A stretch of DNA of 22,107 nt from Mesotaenium endlicherianum (taxonomy: Eukaryota; Streptophyta; Zygnematophyceae; Zygnematales; Mesotaeniaceae), in NCBI GenBank assembly GCA_009602735.1, contig WELA01008857.1, forward strand, positions 862,528-884,634, given 5' to 3'. This document shows positions 20,702-22,107 of the stretch, piece by piece; position 1 is the stretch's first letter; the number at the start of each line of letters is the position of its first letter. The translations under genes and the position numbers were made by a program. Below the pieces are notes generated by a model. The model was not told where the DNA came from. It searched no databases and was given only the letters and a program-made list of their open reading frames with translations.

Positions 20702-22107
20702 AAAAGGGGTGTGAGCGATTGGGAGCGGCTCGTCTCGCGGACAGGAGTGGTCTCTCGAGCGGGTCCGATGGTCCGCCAAGTGCGATGTGCGTAGGTCAGA
20801 TGGGCGCAGATAGACGGGGTCGTGCGGTGTGGCTCGCGGACGCTGAGCCTGGGTGCTGGCTGCTGTATGGAGTGTGTGCCTGCGCTAGAGGAGGCCGCGG
20901 CAGCCCGGCTCGTCGCAAACAAATGCGCGATGCGGCGACACTCGTGGCTCGTCGAGCAGTCGTGTGACACTGGACGGCTGGGTCTTGCGGCGTCGGGGCG
21001 AGCCCTGCTGGGCCAGTCGTGAGTCATGGGCTGGCTGGGTGCGCTGAAGCCGGGCGGACCAGTAGGAGTGCGCTGCCTGCGTGCCGTAGGCATAGCTGGC
21101 GGGGGCTCCTCGGGTGGCGCCGCGCTGAGGACCTCGACGGAAGCCTCGGGCAGTCGTTCCCACTGCGTCTCCTCCTCACTTTTGAGGGACTGGTCGTCGT
21201 ATCTGCCAGGATAAGCTGTCTGCCGCATGGCCTCCTCTTCGGATGCCGTGGGGCGAGGCCAGGTCTCGTCGGTCTGATGCGAGGCGTTGTGAGGGGGCGG
21301 CTGAGAGTCCATACTGTACTGAATGGCCACGCAAACAGGGACGTCGTGGCGAACGCGAACGTCGAGCCTCGCGGACGGTTCGCCTCGAGAGGCTGAGACC
21401 CCCTGATGAGCCGTAGGCGCTGCGACCACACCGCGGGCAAGGGCGGCGGCAGCGATGGCTGTGCTGGCCGTGGCGAGGGCCTCAGTGGCATCGTCCGCCA
21501 TCTGCCGCATCCTTGCGCTGTGGGCAGTGCAGATGTGGATCTGCTCCCTGGCCTGGGCTGCCAGGACATCCGCTTGCTGCTGCGGCGTGAGATGGAGCTC
21601 GGCACTAGGTAGGTCTGGCTCCTCGTCCTGTGACTCGAGCCGGTCCACCCCCACAGAGATCTCCTTGTCCTCGGGCCCGTCCTTATCGGTCTTGACCACT
21701 GGCCGGCCCTCGTCCAGCCCCATGAAGCCATAAAGAGTGGACACTGCTGGGCGGCGATCAACAATGTCAAGGGGCAAGGATGCGGTGCGCGTCCCCCCTG
21801 TCCTCCAGTCGGGACGATAGAAGACGCGCTCTGCCCAGTTGTCGACCGCGGCGCCAATGGGAAAGAGCACGTCCTGCCCTAGGAGCACATCGAAGGACTC
21901 GAAAGGAGTGACGAGTGCGTGCCGATGGATGGTTGTCTCGTCGGCCGTGCCTGGGCGCAGAGTGAACAGTAGCGCCAACCTCGTGCGGCCGGCGACGGTC
22001 TCGAACGTGCCGGCGACGGTGTTAATGCGCGTCGGAGAGTCCTCCAAGTCAGCGGAAGAGAGTCCCAGCTGACGGAAGTAGCGGAGGCTGATGAGAACCG
22101 GCTGCGC
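20702..22107 (-). pseudogene. Aspartic protease (partial) and Pro/Ser-rich region of the Ty3/gypsy element
   Basis: Open from the right edge of the window. The first roughly 100 residues are the C-terminal part of a retropepsin: VLISLRYFRQLGL, VAGTFETVAG, then the characteristic FDVLLGQDVLFPIGAAVDNW. The catalytic Asp motif should lie just beyond 22107. About 350 residues of low-complexity sequence follow (Ala-rich ATEALATASTAIAAAALARG, then Pro/Arg/Ser-rich with TPVRET), without a known domain. The protease would release the polyprotein's enzymes. This frame can be read on to a stop at 20440, but the TPxRET repeat shows that the ancestral frame switches at the T4 run (20705-20702), so 20701-20440 in this frame is probably out-of-frame. 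Confidence 0.82.

Larger units (their letters stand above)
14368..22107 (-). mobile_element. Decayed Ty3/gypsy retrotransposon with methyltransferase and PHD finger (3' part)
   Basis: In transcription order: partial aspartic protease, Pro/Arg-rich region, DNMT3-like cytosine methyltransferase, reverse transcriptase, RNase H, integrase, post-integrase module, PHD finger, polypurine tract. RT before integrase places it in Ty3/gypsy. The 5' LTR, gag and the start of the protease lie beyond 22107. It is GC-rich compared with the flanking host DNA. It is not functional as it stands: there are five in-frame stops (20204-20202, 20075-20073, 18902-18900, 16844-16842, 15941-15939), one frame change at 20702-20705, and a nested solo LTR at 14572-15493. 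The parts are listed separately below. Confidence 0.92.

Noticed and set aside
1..22107. CRISPR array, bacterial operon or phage genes
   Set aside because: No regularly spaced repeats; spliced plant-type genes and an LTR retrotransposon show nuclear eukaryotic DNA.

Overview
The window looks like nuclear DNA of a green plant of the streptophyte lineage, most likely a charophyte alga or an early land plant; the species cannot be told from the sequence. Evidence: spliced genes with GT-AG introns, a DUF3537 gene (plant gustatory-receptor-like family), two RabE/Rab8-type GTPase genes that resemble plant RABE proteins, and a Ty3/gypsy retrotransposon carrying a DNA cytosine methyltransferase. Such retrotransposons have been reported from a charophyte and from dinoflagellates.

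Layout. (1) About 460-2243 (+): the last three recognisable exons of a DUF3537 membrane protein, with CTG/CCG-type trinucleotide tracts upstream of and downstream of the first exon. (2) 2929-6189 (-): an eight-exon, divergent Rab8/RabE-like GTPase. (3) 8886-12088 (-): a second eight-exon, canonical RabE GTPase. The two Rab genes are a tandem pair with the same intron positions and phases. The DUF3537 gene and the first Rab gene converge on a 685-base spacer. (4) 12089-14231: non-coding sequence with small palindromes and one of two copies of a 136-bp direct repeat. (5) 14232-22107 (-): the second repeat copy and then the 3' part of a large, decayed Ty3/gypsy element running off the right edge.

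The retrotransposon reads, in transcription order from the right edge: aspartic protease (partial), a long Pro/Arg/Ser-rich region, a DNMT3-like C5 cytosine methyltransferase, reverse transcriptase, RNase H, integrase, a basic post-integrase module, a C4HC3 PHD finger and a G-rich polypurine tract. From the methyltransferase side to the PHD finger this is one reading frame, broken by five in-frame stops. All five are explainable by C-to-T changes at CGA or CAG codons. The frame is further split by a 922-bp solo LTR with perfect 5-bp target-site duplications, inserted just before the first PHD cysteines. A one-base frame change at a T4 run separates the protease part from the rest.

The most interesting feature is that one polyprotein joined a de novo-type DNA methyltransferase (a chromatin writer) and a PHD finger (a histone reader) to the usual retrotransposon enzymes. 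Secondary points of interest are the EC rather than PC dipeptide at the methyltransferase active site, and the divergent Rab copy, whose predicted C-terminus keeps one cysteine where its neighbour has two.
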